A stretch of DNA of 64,000 nucleotides from Chryseobacterium shigense (GTDB taxonomy: Bacteria; Bacteroidota; Bacteroidia; Flavobacteriales; Weeksellaceae). The notes beneath the pieces were generated by a model, which was not told where the DNA came from, did not search any database, and saw only the letters and a list, made by a program, of their open reading frames with translations. The stretch covers positions 62,001 through 126,000 of the forward strand of contig NZ_FTNY01000004.1 of the NCBI RefSeq assembly GCF_900156575.1, read 5' to 3'. Shown here in pieces: positions 34,291-43,369 of the stretch (position 1 is its first letter; the number at the start of each line of letters is the position of its first letter). Made by a program: the position numbers and the translations under genes.

Positions 34291-35202
34291 ATGCTTAAAG
34301 CTGAACATATCAGAAAGACCTATAGTGCCGGAAATAAAGTAGCATTGGATGATTTCAGCATCCATGTACCTCAAGGCAGTATTTATGGTCTTCTTGGCCC
34401 GAACGGAGCCGGAAAAACTTCTTTCATCCGTATCATCAACCAGATTACCCAAGCCGATTCCGGAGATGTATTCATCAATGGAGATAAGCTTAATCCCAGC
34501 CATATCAGAGATATTGGTTATATGCCCGAAGAAAGAGGGCTGTATAAAAATATGACTGTAGGCGATCAGATCCTTTATTTCGGGGAGCTGAAAGGGATGA
34601 CCAAAAACGATGCTTTACAGGAAGCCAAAAAATGGTTTGAAAAGCTAAACATCGACCAATGGTGGAAAAAGAAACTTTCGGAGCTTTCAAAAGGGATGGC
34701 ACAAAAGATCCAGTTTGTCGTTACTGTCCTTCACCGTCCGCATCTTCTGATTCTGGATGAGCCTTTTTCAGGTTTTGACCCTGTAAATGCCAATTTAATT
34801 AAAGACCAGATTATCGATCTTAAAAATAACGGAACCACCATCATCCTTTCTACGCACAGAATGGAAAGTGTAGAAGAAATGTGTGACTATGTGGCGCTGA
34901 TTAACCATTCTAAAAAAATCATTGACGGAAGGGTTTTTGACGTAAGAGAGAAATTCAAGAAAAATATTTTCGGAGTGACTCTTTCTGAAGTGGATGAAGC
35001 TCAGTTTAACCGTTTCAAAAGCAGTTATGATATTTTTAATTTCTCTAATGAAAATAATCTGATTTCTTTTGACTTAAAAAATGAAAGCGGGCAAAACGAG
35101 ATCCTTCTGGATCTTGTGAACATAGGAAAAGTGAGATCATTCGACGAGAGAATTCCAAGTATGAATGAAGTGTTTATTAATGCCGTAAGTAATCATTCTT
35201 AA
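34291..35202 (+). CDS. ABC transporter ATP-binding protein (NatA-like)
   Basis: This 303-residue ATPase has Walker A GLLGPNGAGKT near residue 31-41, a degenerate signature LSKGMAQKIQF near 130, Walker B LLILDEPFSGFDP near 150 and the switch ILSTHR. A C-terminal DUF4162-like region from about residue 210 is typical of ATPases partnering ABC-2 type permeases (NatA and antibiotic or Na+ exporters). It is followed by its permease gene after four bases, so the two form a unit. The substrate is unknown. Confidence 0.92.
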   Translation: MLKAEHIRKTYSAGNKVALDDFSIHVPQGSIYGLLGPNGAGKTSFIRIINQITQADSGDVFINGDKLNPSHIRDIGYMPEERGLYKNMTVGDQILYFGELKGMTKNDALQEAKKWFEKLNIDQWWKKKLSELSKGMAQKIQFVVTVLHRPHLLILDEPFSGFDPVNANLIKDQIIDLKNNGTTIILSTHRMESVEEMCDYVALINHSKKIIDGRVFDVREKFKKNIFGVTLSEVDEAQFNRFKSSYDIFNFSNENNLISFDLKNESGQNEILLDLVNIGKVRSFDERIPSMNEVFINAVSNHS

Positions 35203-35206
35203 TTTT

Positions 35207-36517
35207 ATGAACAATATTTTTTTAATTACAAAAAGGGAATTTCTTACGCAGGTGAAGAAAAAATCCTTCATTATATTAACGCTGCTTGCTCCTCTTTTAC
35301 TGATTGGATTCGGAGCAGTGATCGGGCTGATGTTTAAAGCCAACGAATCACATAGCATCATTGAGGTTGTAGATAAGAGCGGGCTTTTTAAAGACCAGCT
35401 GAAATCTAATGACAAACTGAATTATGTATTTGTTTCTGCTGCGGATGAGAAAGCAAAGATCAATAATCTGAAAGACAACGAGTCACTGGATGGTATTCTG
35501 ATCCTTCCGGAACTTAAGGATCATGATTATAACGAGCTGGAAAACAGCACCAGACTGATTGTTAATGCTAAGATGGGCTTTGATACGAAGCAGAAGATTG
35601 TTTCGGATATTACCGATGTCATCAAGAAAGAAAAAATTAAACAACTTGGAATCCAGGAAGCACAGCTGAACAGCCTTGATAAAAGCTTTACTTTAAAAAC
35701 GATTAATGTTTCCAATAACAATAAGGAAGACTCAGATCTTGCGTTTGGAGTGAAAAGCGGCTTGAGTATTCTTTTAATGTATGTGACTTTTATGTTCATT
35801 ATTATTTATGGAGTAAGGGTGATGAGAAGTGTTCTGGAAGAGAAAAATAACCGTGTGGTAGAAATCATTATTTCTTCCGTTAAACCTTTTGAACTGATGA
35901 TGGGTAAAATATTAGGGGTAACTCTTGTCGCTTTGACTCAGTTTCTGATCTGGATCTCGATGTCAGTTGTCGGAGCATTGGTTTTAAATACAGGATTTAT
36001 GTCTCTTCAGAAAAATATTCCCGGCGGTAATGAAGAGCTTGCCAGCAAGCTGGATGTAGCGCAGATCGCAACACAGATCTCACACAGCTTACTAGAGCTG
36101 AATTTTCCGCTGATTATCTTTGTATTCATCGTATTTTTCCTTTTGGGGTATATTTTCTATAGTTCAATATACGCAGCCATTGGTTCTGCCGTAGATAATG
36201 AGACAGAGACTCAGCAGTTCACTTTATTTGCTATTTTACCGCTTACTTTAGGAATGTATGGAAGCTTTTCATTAATGAACAATCCTGACGGCCCTTTGGG
36301 CTTTTGGTTGTCCATCATTCCATTTACCTCTCCGGTGGCGATGATTGCCAGGATACCTTTTGGGGTTCCTGCCTGGCAAATTGCTCTGTCTATTGTATTA
36401 TTACTTGTGACGACCATTTTCATGATCTTCTTAGCCGGAAAGATCTACCGTGTAGGTATTTTAATGTATGGTAATAAAGCGACTTTAAAAGAGATCTGGA
36501 AGTGGATCAGAGGATAA
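35207..36517 (+). CDS. ABC-2 type transporter permease (NatB-like)
   Basis: This 436-residue membrane protein has one N-terminal helix (KSFIILTLLAPLLLIGFGAV), then a soluble extracytoplasmic domain of about 150 residues. A cluster of five hydrophobic helices spans about 185 to 420. The motif RVMRSVLEEKNNRVVEIIIS with SVKPFELMMGKILG is the signature of the NatB/ABC2_membrane_3 family. It pairs with the preceding ATPase to form an exporter. In Bacillus NatAB extrudes sodium, but homologues export diverse substrates, so ion specificity is not claimed. Confidence 0.92.
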   Translation: MNNIFLITKREFLTQVKKKSFIILTLLAPLLLIGFGAVIGLMFKANESHSIIEVVDKSGLFKDQLKSNDKLNYVFVSAADEKAKINNLKDNESLDGILILPELKDHDYNELENSTRLIVNAKMGFDTKQKIVSDITDVIKKEKIKQLGIQEAQLNSLDKSFTLKTINVSNNNKEDSDLAFGVKSGLSILLMYVTFMFIIIYGVRVMRSVLEEKNNRVVEIIISSVKPFELMMGKILGVTLVALTQFLIWISMSVVGALVLNTGFMSLQKNIPGGNEELASKLDVAQIATQISHSLLELNFPLIIFVFIVFFLLGYIFYSSIYAAIGSAVDNETETQQFTLFAILPLTLGMYGSFSLMNNPDGPLGFWLSIIPFTSPVAMIARIPFGVPAWQIALSIVLLLVTTIFMIFLAGKIYRVGILMYGNKATLKEIWKWIRG

Positions 36518-36765
36518 GTCTAAAAGTTCTTTTGTCTTGAAACAAAATGAACCAAAAGTTCAAGGCAGGAATCTTCCGCTAAAAATTAAAACTTGCTCCT
36601 AAAATTCCCAAAACTCGTGCGGATTTACTGGTGCTTCTTCCACTCAATATTCTGTCCGCACTCAAACAGTGGTAATTTTTTAACGGATCAATATTTATTT
36701 TTTTTAATGCTACAGCTTCCTAGGCCACTATAGATAGATTTACTGACAAATTTTAGTCATATAAA
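36518..36765. repeat. Gene-free gap with a degenerate intergenic repeat
   Basis: Right after the permease stop, 36523-36565 carries AAAAGTTCTTTTGTCTTGAA and a following CAAAATGAACCAAAAGTTCAAGG, an imperfect inverted repeat. From memory, similar words recur between genes in Flavobacteriia. The rest shows no supported gene. Confidence 0.4.
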
Positions 36766-36803
36766 ACAAAAATCCCGGAAATTGAATTTCCGGGATTTTT
36801 TAT
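36766..36803. terminator. Bidirectional terminator between convergent genes
   Basis: AATCCCGGAAATT at 36771-36783 pairs with AATTTCCGGGATT at 36785-36797, flanked by A and T runs on the two sides. It lies between the permease gene and the leftward barrel gene. Confidence 0.85.
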
Positions 36804-36822
36804 TATTGAATAACTTGTTATT

Positions 36823-37491
36823 CTATTTGAAGATATAGCTTAAGCTTAGACTGATTACCTGCTCAGACTTGGCTTTCGTGGTACCTCCTTTTTCTTTGGA
36901 AAGATCAGGATAAGTATTGGAAAGACCTAAGTCATATTTAAGCGCTAATTCAAGCTGTCTCTTATAGCTATAACCTACTCCTAATCCCAGGGCGAAATTA
37001 AAGCTTGCTGCTTTTCCGCTTACTGAAGGATACAAAGGATCAGTAACATCCGGATCATAATAGGCTCTGTCTGCCGGTGCATTTTTAACATTCTGACTCA
37101 TCAGAAAGTTAAATCTTGGACCTATCATTCCAAAGAATTCTGATTCAGCTTCAGAAAAATATCCTTTAAAATAGATCGGTACGCTCAGATAGTCGTTCCC
37201 ATATACTGCATCATAACCGCTTTTTCCTTTAGAATCTTTATCTTTTCCGGTTTCTCCTGCACCGTAATACACGATTTCGGGTTGTATAAAGAACTGGTTT
37301 GCTTTTCCTACCGGGATAAGGGCTAAAGCTCCACCCTGAAAGGCATATCTTGGACCAGAAGGGTTATGGGCATTTCTTACTCTGGAATAGTTACCTCCTG
37401 CTGTGACACCAAATCTTGTGTTTTTAAAGTCGATCTGGGCGAAAGACAGGGTTGAAAGGGCCAATGCTGAGGTTAATAAAAATTTTTTCAT
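36823..37491 (-). CDS. Outer membrane beta-barrel protein (porin-like, PorT/OMP_b-brl_2 type)
   Basis: This 222-residue protein has a signal peptide (LSTLSFAQ) followed by an eight-stranded barrel pattern. The first strand is RFGVTAGGNYSRV, a middle strand region has FFIQPEIVYYGAG, and SFNFALGLGVGYSYKRQLEL precedes the final strand VISLSLSYIFK. It is an outer membrane protein of unknown ligand. It lies 22 bases downstream of sucD on the same strand and may be the last gene of the long lpx-efp-sucD transcript, ending at the bidirectional hairpin. Confidence 0.85.
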   Translation of the reverse strand: MKKFLLTSALALSTLSFAQIDFKNTRFGVTAGGNYSRVRNAHNPSGPRYAFQGGALALIPVGKANQFFIQPEIVYYGAGETGKDKDSKGKSGYDAVYGNDYLSVPIYFKGYFSEAESEFFGMIGPRFNFLMSQNVKNAPADRAYYDPDVTDPLYPSVSGKAASFNFALGLGVGYSYKRQLELALKYDLGLSNTYPDLSKEKGGTTKAKSEQVISLSLSYIFK

Positions 37492-37513
37492 ATGTTTTGT
37501 TTTTGAATAACTA

Positions 37514-38386
37514 TTATCCTAGAACTTTTGCAACAGTAACACCGATATCAGCTGGAGAATCTACCACGTTGATTCCGTTTTCTCTCATGATCTCCATTTT
37601 TGCCTGAGCTGTATCTTCATCACCACCTACAATAGCACCTGCGTGTCCCATTGTTCTACCTTTAGGAGCAGTTTGTCCGGCGATAAATCCTACTACTGGT
37701 TTAGTAGATCCACTAGCTTTGTACCATCTTGCCGCTTCAGCTTCCAGTCCACCACCGATTTCACCGATCATTACCACCGCTTCAGTTTCAGGGTCGTTGA
37801 TGAACAATTCAAGAGCTTCTCTTGTTGTTGTTCCAATGATTGGGTCACCCCCGATACCGATTGCTGTAGAAACACCGTAACCGGCTTTTACCACCTGGTC
37901 AGCAGCTTCATAAGTAAGGGTACCTGATTTTGAAACGATACCTACTTTACCTTTTTTGAAAACGAATCCTGGCATAATACCAATTTTAGCTTCTTCAGAA
38001 GTAATGATTCCCGGACAGTTTGGACCGATCAGTCTGCAGTCTCTGTCAGCGATGTAAGATTTTACTTTCACCATATCCGCTACAGGAATACCTTCAGTAA
38101 TACATACGATCACTTTGATTCCTGCTTCAGCAGCTTCCATGATCGCGTCAGCAGCAAATGCAGGTGGTACGAAAATGATACTTACGTTCGCTCCAGCTTT
38201 TTCAACAGCGTCAGCTACTGTATTAAATACAGGCTTTCCTAAGTGCTCAGTTCCTCCTTTTCCTGGAGTTACTCCTCCTACTACGTTGGTTCCGTATTCA
38301 ATCATCTGGCCAGCGTGGAAAGTACCTTCGTTCCCTGTAAATCCTTGTACAATTACTTTAGAATCTTTGTTTACTAAAATTGACAT
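37514..38386 (-). CDS. sucD: Succinyl-CoA synthetase alpha subunit
   Basis: This 290-residue subunit has the CoA-binding Rossmann N-domain ([20 protein letters not shown]), the central [14 protein letters not shown], and the phospho-histidine motif [10 protein letters not shown] near residue 245. With SucC it interconverts succinyl-CoA and succinate with nucleotide phosphorylation in the TCA cycle. The beta subunit gene is not adjacent and not in the window. It lies 91 bp after the second lpxD-like gene on the same strand, a metabolic gene at the end of a lipid A cluster. Confidence 0.96.
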   Translation of the reverse strand: MSILVNKDSKVIVQGFTGNEGTFHAGQMIEYGTNVVGGVTPGKGGTEHLGKPVFNTVADAVEKAGANVSIIFVPPAFAADAIMEAAEAGIKVIVCITEGIPVADMVKVKSYIADRDCRLIGPNCPGIITSEEAKIGIMPGFVFKKGKVGIVSKSGTLTYEAADQVVKAGYGVSTAIGIGGDPIIGTTTREALELFINDPETEAVVMIGEIGGGLEAEAARWYKASGSTKPVVGFIAGQTAPKGRTMGHAGAIVGGDEDTAQAKMEIMRENGINVVDSPADIGVTVAKVLG

Positions 38387-38477
38387 TTTATTGATGTTTT
38401 AATTTATTTAACTATTTTATTAATGCTCACAAATTTACTTATTTTTCTTTGATTTTGGACAAAACCAAGAGAATAGT

Positions 38478-39380
38478 TTATTTGAGATTTCTCAGCTTTA
38501 CTTCTTTTTTAAGATAGCCTTTAAAATCTTCTGCAAACATCCCGATATAGGTTCCTTTTTTAAGATCTCTGTTGACTCCTGTTTTCCCCAGAAGAACAGA
38601 TCCGCCTTCAATTGTGTTCCCCGAAGCGATGCCCACCTGTCCCCAAAGAGTCACTTCGTCTCCGATGATGCAGCAACCTGCAATTCCCACCTGAGAGGCA
38701 ATGAGGCATTTTTTTCCGATCACTGTATCATGTCCGATCTGAATCTGATTATCTAAAACCGAACCTTCCCCAATGACAGTAGAATCTGTAACTCCTCTGT
38801 CGATGGTACAGTTATTTCCAATTTCCACATTGTTTTGAACAACGACATTTCCCACAGAGATCAGACGGTCAAAATTTCCGTTCAGTTTCCTGTAATAGAA
38901 AGCATCACCTCCTAAAACAGTTCCTGACTGAATGATCACATTATCCCCTATTTCGGTTCTGTCACCGATCACAACATTAGGAAAGATGAGGCTGTTTTTT
39001 CCAATCTTTACATTGTTGCCAATGACTGCCGAAGAGTGAATCCTGGTCCCTTCTCCTATTTCAACATCATGGAGCTCTTCCGTGAAATTATATATTCTGG
39101 TAAAGTGAGTATTGATCTTATTAAAATCTCTGAAAGGATCATCAGAAACCAAAAGAGCTTTTCCTTCCGGACAATCTACCTTTTTGTCGATCAAAATGAT
39201 GGTCGCGGCAGAATTCAATGCTTTATCGTAATATTTCGGATGGTTGACAAAAACGATATCGCCGGGTTTTACCCTATGAATCTCATTGGTTCCCAATACT
39301 ACAAAGTCTTCAGGACCAACAAATTCTGAGCCTATTAAATCGGCAATCGATTTGAGCTTTTGTGGAGAATGGAATCTCAT
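38478..39380 (-). CDS. Second LpxD-like acyltransferase
   Basis: This 300-residue protein has an LpxD-type N-domain ([13 protein letters not shown]...[15 protein letters not shown]) and then left-handed beta-helix hexapeptide repeats (about residues 100-280). [21 protein letters not shown] contains the likely catalytic histidine. LpxD adds the second hydroxyacyl chain to UDP-3-acyl-glucosamine in lipid A synthesis. A bona fide lpxD lies at 42.3-43.3 kb in the same cluster and is longer (343 residues), so this is a divergent paralogue. It may use a different chain length or sugar acceptor. It is preceded by efp with a 72-bp gap. Confidence 0.85.
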   Translation of the reverse strand: MRFHSPQKLKSIADLIGSEFVGPEDFVVLGTNEIHRVKPGDIVFVNHPKYYDKALNSAATIILIDKKVDCPEGKALLVSDDPFRDFNKINTHFTRIYNFTEELHDVEIGEGTRIHSSAVIGNNVKIGKNSLIFPNVVIGDRTEIGDNVIIQSGTVLGGDAFYYRKLNGNFDRLISVGNVVVQNNVEIGNNCTIDRGVTDSTVIGEGSVLDNQIQIGHDTVIGKKCLIASQVGIAGCCIIGDEVTLWGQVGIASGNTIEGGSVLLGKTGVNRDLKKGTYIGMFAEDFKGYLKKEVKLRNLK

Positions 39381-39452
39381 AACAATTGATTTTTCTTATA
39401 AAAACAAAATTCGGACTGCCAAGGCAAACCGAATTTATGTAAATTTTAATTA

Positions 39453-40016
39453 TTATTTTACTCTTTCCAAATAGCTACCGTCTTCAGTATTTACTTTGAT
39501 CTTGTCTCCCGGCTCGATAAACAAAGGAACATTTACTCTTGCTCCCGTTTCAACGATGGCGTTCTTAAGAGCATTCGTCGCTGTATTTCCTTTAATCCCC
39601 GGATCAGCTTCGATTACTTCCAGATACACAGACTGAGGAAGCTCAGCAGAAAGTGGAGTTTCGTCTACTTCTTTCAGAATGATCGTCACTTCTTCACCAG
39701 CTTTCATAAACTGAGAGTTTTCGATCATTTCTTTATCCAGGTATAACTGAGAGAAATCATCATTATTCATGAAGTGGAACCCATTCTCATCATCGTAAAG
39801 ATACTGGAACTTTCTTGTGATCACTTTAACCTCATCAATTTTATGTCCTGCAGAGAAAGTATTATCAAGTACTTTTCCGTTGGTTACTGATTTTAGTTTT
39901 GTTCTTACGAAAGCAGGTCCTTTTCCTGGCTTTACGTGCATAAATTCAACTACTTTGAAAATATCATTGCTAAATTCGATGCAAAGTCCTTTTCTTATAT
40001 CGTTACTTGTTGCCAT
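39453..40016 (-). CDS. efp: Elongation factor P
   Basis: This 187-residue protein has the three beta-barrel domains of EF-P. The tip lysine that is modified in many bacteria is Lys32, in HVKPGKGPAF. The C-terminal signature GARVNVPLFIEPGDKIKVNT (roughly residues 155-175) is intact. EF-P relieves ribosome stalling at polyproline stretches. No EpmA, EpmB or EarP-type modification enzyme gene is in the window. It sits inside the lipid A gene cluster, 64 bp after lpxA on the same strand. Confidence 0.97.
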   Translation of the reverse strand: MATSNDIRKGLCIEFSNDIFKVVEFMHVKPGKGPAFVRTKLKSVTNGKVLDNTFSAGHKIDEVKVITRKFQYLYDDENGFHFMNNDDFSQLYLDKEMIENSQFMKAGEEVTIILKEVDETPLSAELPQSVYLEVIEADPGIKGNTATNALKNAIVETGARVNVPLFIEPGDKIKVNTEDGSYLERVK

Positions 40017-40080
40017 TAATTTATGTTATCTTTTTATTTTTAGTTTTGATGGGCAATATTTAATTTGCCTTTTTTTACGT

Positions 40081-40875
40081 TTAGTTGCTTTCCTTGCTGG
40101 TTCCGTACCCTTTTACAATACCTCTCGGAGAGTTTTGGATAAACTGAAGGATTTCGTCTCTTTCAGCGGTTGGAAGCATTTCTTTTTCAATGAATGCCAG
40201 AGCCTGCGAAACGTTCATTTTCATTTGGAAAATAGCTCTGTATATCTTCTGAATTTCAAAGATTTTCTCGTTGGAATATCCTCTTCTTCTCAGTCCTACA
40301 GAATTAATCCCGGCATAAGAAATAGGATCTCTTGCTACTTTTACATACGGTGGAATATCTTTTCTGATCAAAGATCCTCCGGAGATCATGGTATGTTTTC
40401 CGATTTTGCCAAACTGCTGTACTGCAGATAATCCTCCCATAACGGTAAAATCACCTATTTCTACGTGTCCTGCAATACCACATCCATTAGCAATGATCAC
40501 ATTATCCCCAATGATACAGTCATGTGCAATGTGAGAAGTTGCCATAATAAGGCAATTGCTGCCGACTTTGGTAAATCCTAACGCTTTGGTTCCTCTGTTG
40601 ACAGTGACACATTCTCTCAGAGTCGTATTATCTCCAATAATGGTCTGTGTATCTTCCCCGTCAAATTTTAGATCCTGAGGGATGGCAGAAATTACAGTTC
40701 CCGGAAAGATTTTACAATCTTTTCCTATTCTAGCTCCATCCATGATGGTAACATTTGGTCCGATCCAGGTTCCTTCTCCTATTTCCACGTCCCCTGCAAT
40801 TGTAGTAAAAGGTTCTACAATAACATTCTTGCTGATTTTTGCGCGTTTATCTACGGCGGCTAATTGATGAATCAT
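40081..40875 (-). CDS. lpxA: UDP-N-acetylglucosamine acyltransferase
   Basis: This 264-residue enzyme is mostly a left-handed beta-helix of hexapeptide repeats (residues 1-190). The catalytic histidine is in ATSHIAHDCIIG near residue 122. The signature GLRRRGYSNEKIFEIQKIYR marks the C-terminal helical domain. LpxA transfers a 3-hydroxyacyl chain from ACP to the 3-OH of UDP-GlcNAc, the first step of lipid A synthesis in the cytoplasm. Its ATG directly abuts the lpxC/fabZ stop codon, indicating co-translation. Confidence 0.97.
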   Translation of the reverse strand: MIHQLAAVDKRAKISKNVIVEPFTTIAGDVEIGEGTWIGPNVTIMDGARIGKDCKIFPGTVISAIPQDLKFDGEDTQTIIGDNTTLRECVTVNRGTKALGFTKVGSNCLIMATSHIAHDCIIGDNVIIANGCGIAGHVEIGDFTVMGGLSAVQQFGKIGKHTMISGGSLIRKDIPPYVKVARDPISYAGINSVGLRRRGYSNEKIFEIQKIYRAIFQMKMNVSQALAFIEKEMLPTAERDEILQFIQNSPRGIVKGYGTSKESN

Positions 40876-42273
40876 TTAATCAACTTTATTTTTTGCAACT
40901 TGAGCCATTAACTCTGCTTCTACAACCACAGTACCTCCTACATATCCATATCCCTGCATGTGTACAATGCCTCTTCTGATTGGTTCTATCAATTCAATTT
41001 TGAAAATAATAGTATCTCCTGGAACTACTTTTTTCTTGAATTTCACTTTATCAATTTTGATAAAATAAGTAGAATAGTTTTCCGGATCCGGAACACTTGC
41101 CAATACAAGAATACCTCCGGTCTGTGCCAAGGCTTCTACCTGAAGTACTCCAGGCATCACCGGCTCTTTGGGAAAATGTCCAACAAAGAAAGGCTCATTC
41201 ATGGTCACATTTTTCAGGCCTACCACATGAGAATCTGAAAGTTCAAGAATTTTATCGATCAGTAGGAATGGTGGTCTATGAGGCATAAGACGCATAATCC
41301 CGTTGATATCAAAAACAGGTTCTTTGGTAAGGTCAAAATCTGGCACGTTTTTCTTTTTCTGAAGTTTCCACTGACGGTTCAGTTTTTTCGCAAACTGGGT
41401 ATTCACATAATGCCCAGGCTTATTTGCAATGACTTTACCTTTTATTTTTACACCAGCTAAAGCCAGATCACCTATTACATCAAGTAATTTATGTCTTGCA
41501 GCTTCGTTTGGATAGTTTAATGTAAGATTGTCCAGAATACCGTTCGGTCTGATAGAAACATTATCTTTTCCGAAAGCTTTCTTTAATTTCTCTGTGGTCT
41601 CAGGGGTAAGATCTTTATCCACATATACAATGGCATTAGAGATGTCTCCTCCTCTGATTAATCCATGATCCAACAACATTTCAAGTTCATGTAGGAAACT
41701 GAATGTTCTTGCAGAAGAAATTTCGTCTTTAAATTCTGAAATATTTTTAAGAGTGGCATTTTGGGTTCCCAAAACTTTGGTTCCAAAATCTACCATCGTA
41801 GTCACTTCGTAAGTATCTGAAGGAATAATCGTAATTTCCGATCCTGACGCAGGATCAGAGTAGCTCAGAACTTCTTTGATAACCAGATACTCTCTGGCAA
41901 TATTCTGCTCTACGATACCTACACTTTCAATAGCCTCAACAAAGAATTTTGATGATCCATCTAAAATTGGAGGTTCTGACGCATCCATTTCCAGAACAGC
42001 GTTATCTACATCACATCCCACTAATGCAGCCAAAAGGTGCTCACAGGTAGTAATTTTCACGCCCAGCTTTTCTAATGTTGTTCCTCTTTCTGTTGCTACT
42101 ACATAATTAACATCAGCTTCTACCTGAGGACTTCCCTCTAGATCTGTTCTTACGAACACAAAACCTGTATTTTCTTTAGCAGGTTTGATGGTAAGTTTTA
42201 CTTCTTTACCTGTATGAAGGCCAATTCCGGAAAGCGTTACTTCTTTCTGGAGTGTTTTTTGCATATCACTCAT
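40876..42273 (-). CDS. lpxC/fabZ: Bifunctional LpxC deacetylase / FabZ dehydratase
   Basis: This 465-residue fusion has LpxC in residues 1 to about 300, with a zinc-ligand motif TCEHLLAALVGCDVDN near 62. FabZ follows from about 315, with LMPHRPPFLLIDKIL and the hot-dog active-site motif GHFPKEPVMPGVLQVEAL. LpxC removes the N-acetyl group in the committed step of lipid A synthesis; FabZ dehydrates 3-hydroxyacyl-ACP in fatty acid elongation. Both compete for the same acyl pool, so the fusion may balance them. The ATG at 42271-42273 overlaps the lpxD stop; a second ATG nine bases later is possible. Confidence 0.96.
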   Translation of the reverse strand: MSDMQKTLQKEVTLSGIGLHTGKEVKLTIKPAKENTGFVFVRTDLEGSPQVEADVNYVVATERGTTLEKLGVKITTCEHLLAALVGCDVDNAVLEMDASEPPILDGSSKFFVEAIESVGIVEQNIAREYLVIKEVLSYSDPASGSEITIIPSDTYEVTTMVDFGTKVLGTQNATLKNISEFKDEISSARTFSFLHELEMLLDHGLIRGGDISNAIVYVDKDLTPETTEKLKKAFGKDNVSIRPNGILDNLTLNYPNEAARHKLLDVIGDLALAGVKIKGKVIANKPGHYVNTQFAKKLNRQWKLQKKKNVPDFDLTKEPVFDINGIMRLMPHRPPFLLIDKILELSDSHVVGLKNVTMNEPFFVGHFPKEPVMPGVLQVEALAQTGGILVLASVPDPENYSTYFIKIDKVKFKKKVVPGDTIIFKIELIEPIRRGIVHMQGYGYVGGTVVVEAELMAQVAKNKVD

Positions 42274-43297
42274 TAGTTTTATCTTTTGAGGTATCCTCAA
42301 GATTATTTATTCTTCGTACAATTTCAGTGAAATTTCTGAAATGTACATAGTTTCTAAGATAGTCATTATAACTTATTGCCGGAGATCCATACAGTGTCTC
42401 TCTATCGTTGACACTGGAATTCACACCGCTTTGAGCCTGAATTTTAACCTGGTTGCCAATTTTGATATGGCCAACCACTCCCACCTGACCCCCGATCTGG
42501 TTCCAATCTCCAATCGTTGTAGATCCTGCAATTCCGGCCTGAGCTGCAATTACGTTGTTCTGCCCGATTTTTACATTATGGGCAATCTGGATCAGATTAT
42601 CGATTTTCGTTCCTTTTCCAATAATGGTGGAACCGATTGTTGCCCGGTCTATACTGCAATTTGAGCCGATTTCCACGTCGTCTTCGATAATCACATTTCC
42701 TAGCTGGGGAATCTTCTTGAATCCGTCCGCCGTTGGCTGAAAACCAAATCCGTCGCCACCCACCACCGTGTTGGAGTGGATCACACAGTTGTCACCGATA
42801 ATACAATAGTCATAGATTCTGGCTCCACTGTCTATTTTACAGTTTTTACCAATTTTCACGCCTTTACCGATATACACGTGGGGATAAATCTGCGCACCTT
42901 CTCCAATCTTAGCCTTTTCTGAAACATAAGTAAATGCTCCTATATAGACTTTTTCTCCGATCACTGCGGTATCATGAATAGAAGAACCGGTTTCGATTCC
43001 CTCTTTTCTTCCCTGCATTTCCTGATACAGATTCATTAAGACCTGAAACGAAAGGTATGCATCCTTTACAACAATTAAGGTAGGATTGTATTTATCTTTA
43101 TCAATAAGTTTTTCCGAAACAATAATAACGGAGCATTTAGAGGTATCTAAAAAGTGAGAAAATCGATCCTGTGCTATAAAAGAAAGATGCCCTGATTCAC
43201 CATTCTCAATTGGTGAAACCCCTGTAATAACCGTACTTTCGTCGCCTATTATTTGTCCGTCAATAAAACTTGCAATTTGCGAAGCTGTAAATTCCAT
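42266..43297 (-). CDS. lpxD: UDP-3-O-(3-hydroxyacyl)glucosamine N-acyltransferase
   Basis: This is 343 residues from the ATG at 43295-43297 (MEFTASQIASFIDGQ). An N-terminal uridine-binding domain (about 1-100, with SPIENGESGHLSFIA) precedes a hexapeptide beta-helix. DNLIQIAHNVKIGQNNVIAAQAGIAG (near residue 245, split over two coils) holds the catalytic His. A C-terminal helix ends the protein. LpxD adds the N-linked hydroxyacyl chain in lipid A assembly. It overlaps lpxC/fabZ by eight bases and is 72 bp downstream of the HD hydrolase gene. Confidence 0.96.
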   Translation of the reverse strand: MEFTASQIASFIDGQIIGDESTVITGVSPIENGESGHLSFIAQDRFSHFLDTSKCSVIIVSEKLIDKDKYNPTLIVVKDAYLSFQVLMNLYQEMQGRKEGIETGSSIHDTAVIGEKVYIGAFTYVSEKAKIGEGAQIYPHVYIGKGVKIGKNCKIDSGARIYDYCIIGDNCVIHSNTVVGGDGFGFQPTADGFKKIPQLGNVIIEDDVEIGSNCSIDRATIGSTIIGKGTKIDNLIQIAHNVKIGQNNVIAAQAGIAGSTTIGDWNQIGGQVGVVGHIKIGNQVKIQAQSGVNSSVNDRETLYGSPAISYNDYLRNYVHFRNFTEIVRRINNLEDTSKDKTNE

Positions 43298-43369
43298 ATT
43301 CTGCAAAGATAAGAAATTCTATAATTCGCAAACATTTTTTGGTTTTCGGAACGTGAATTTTAATAATAT

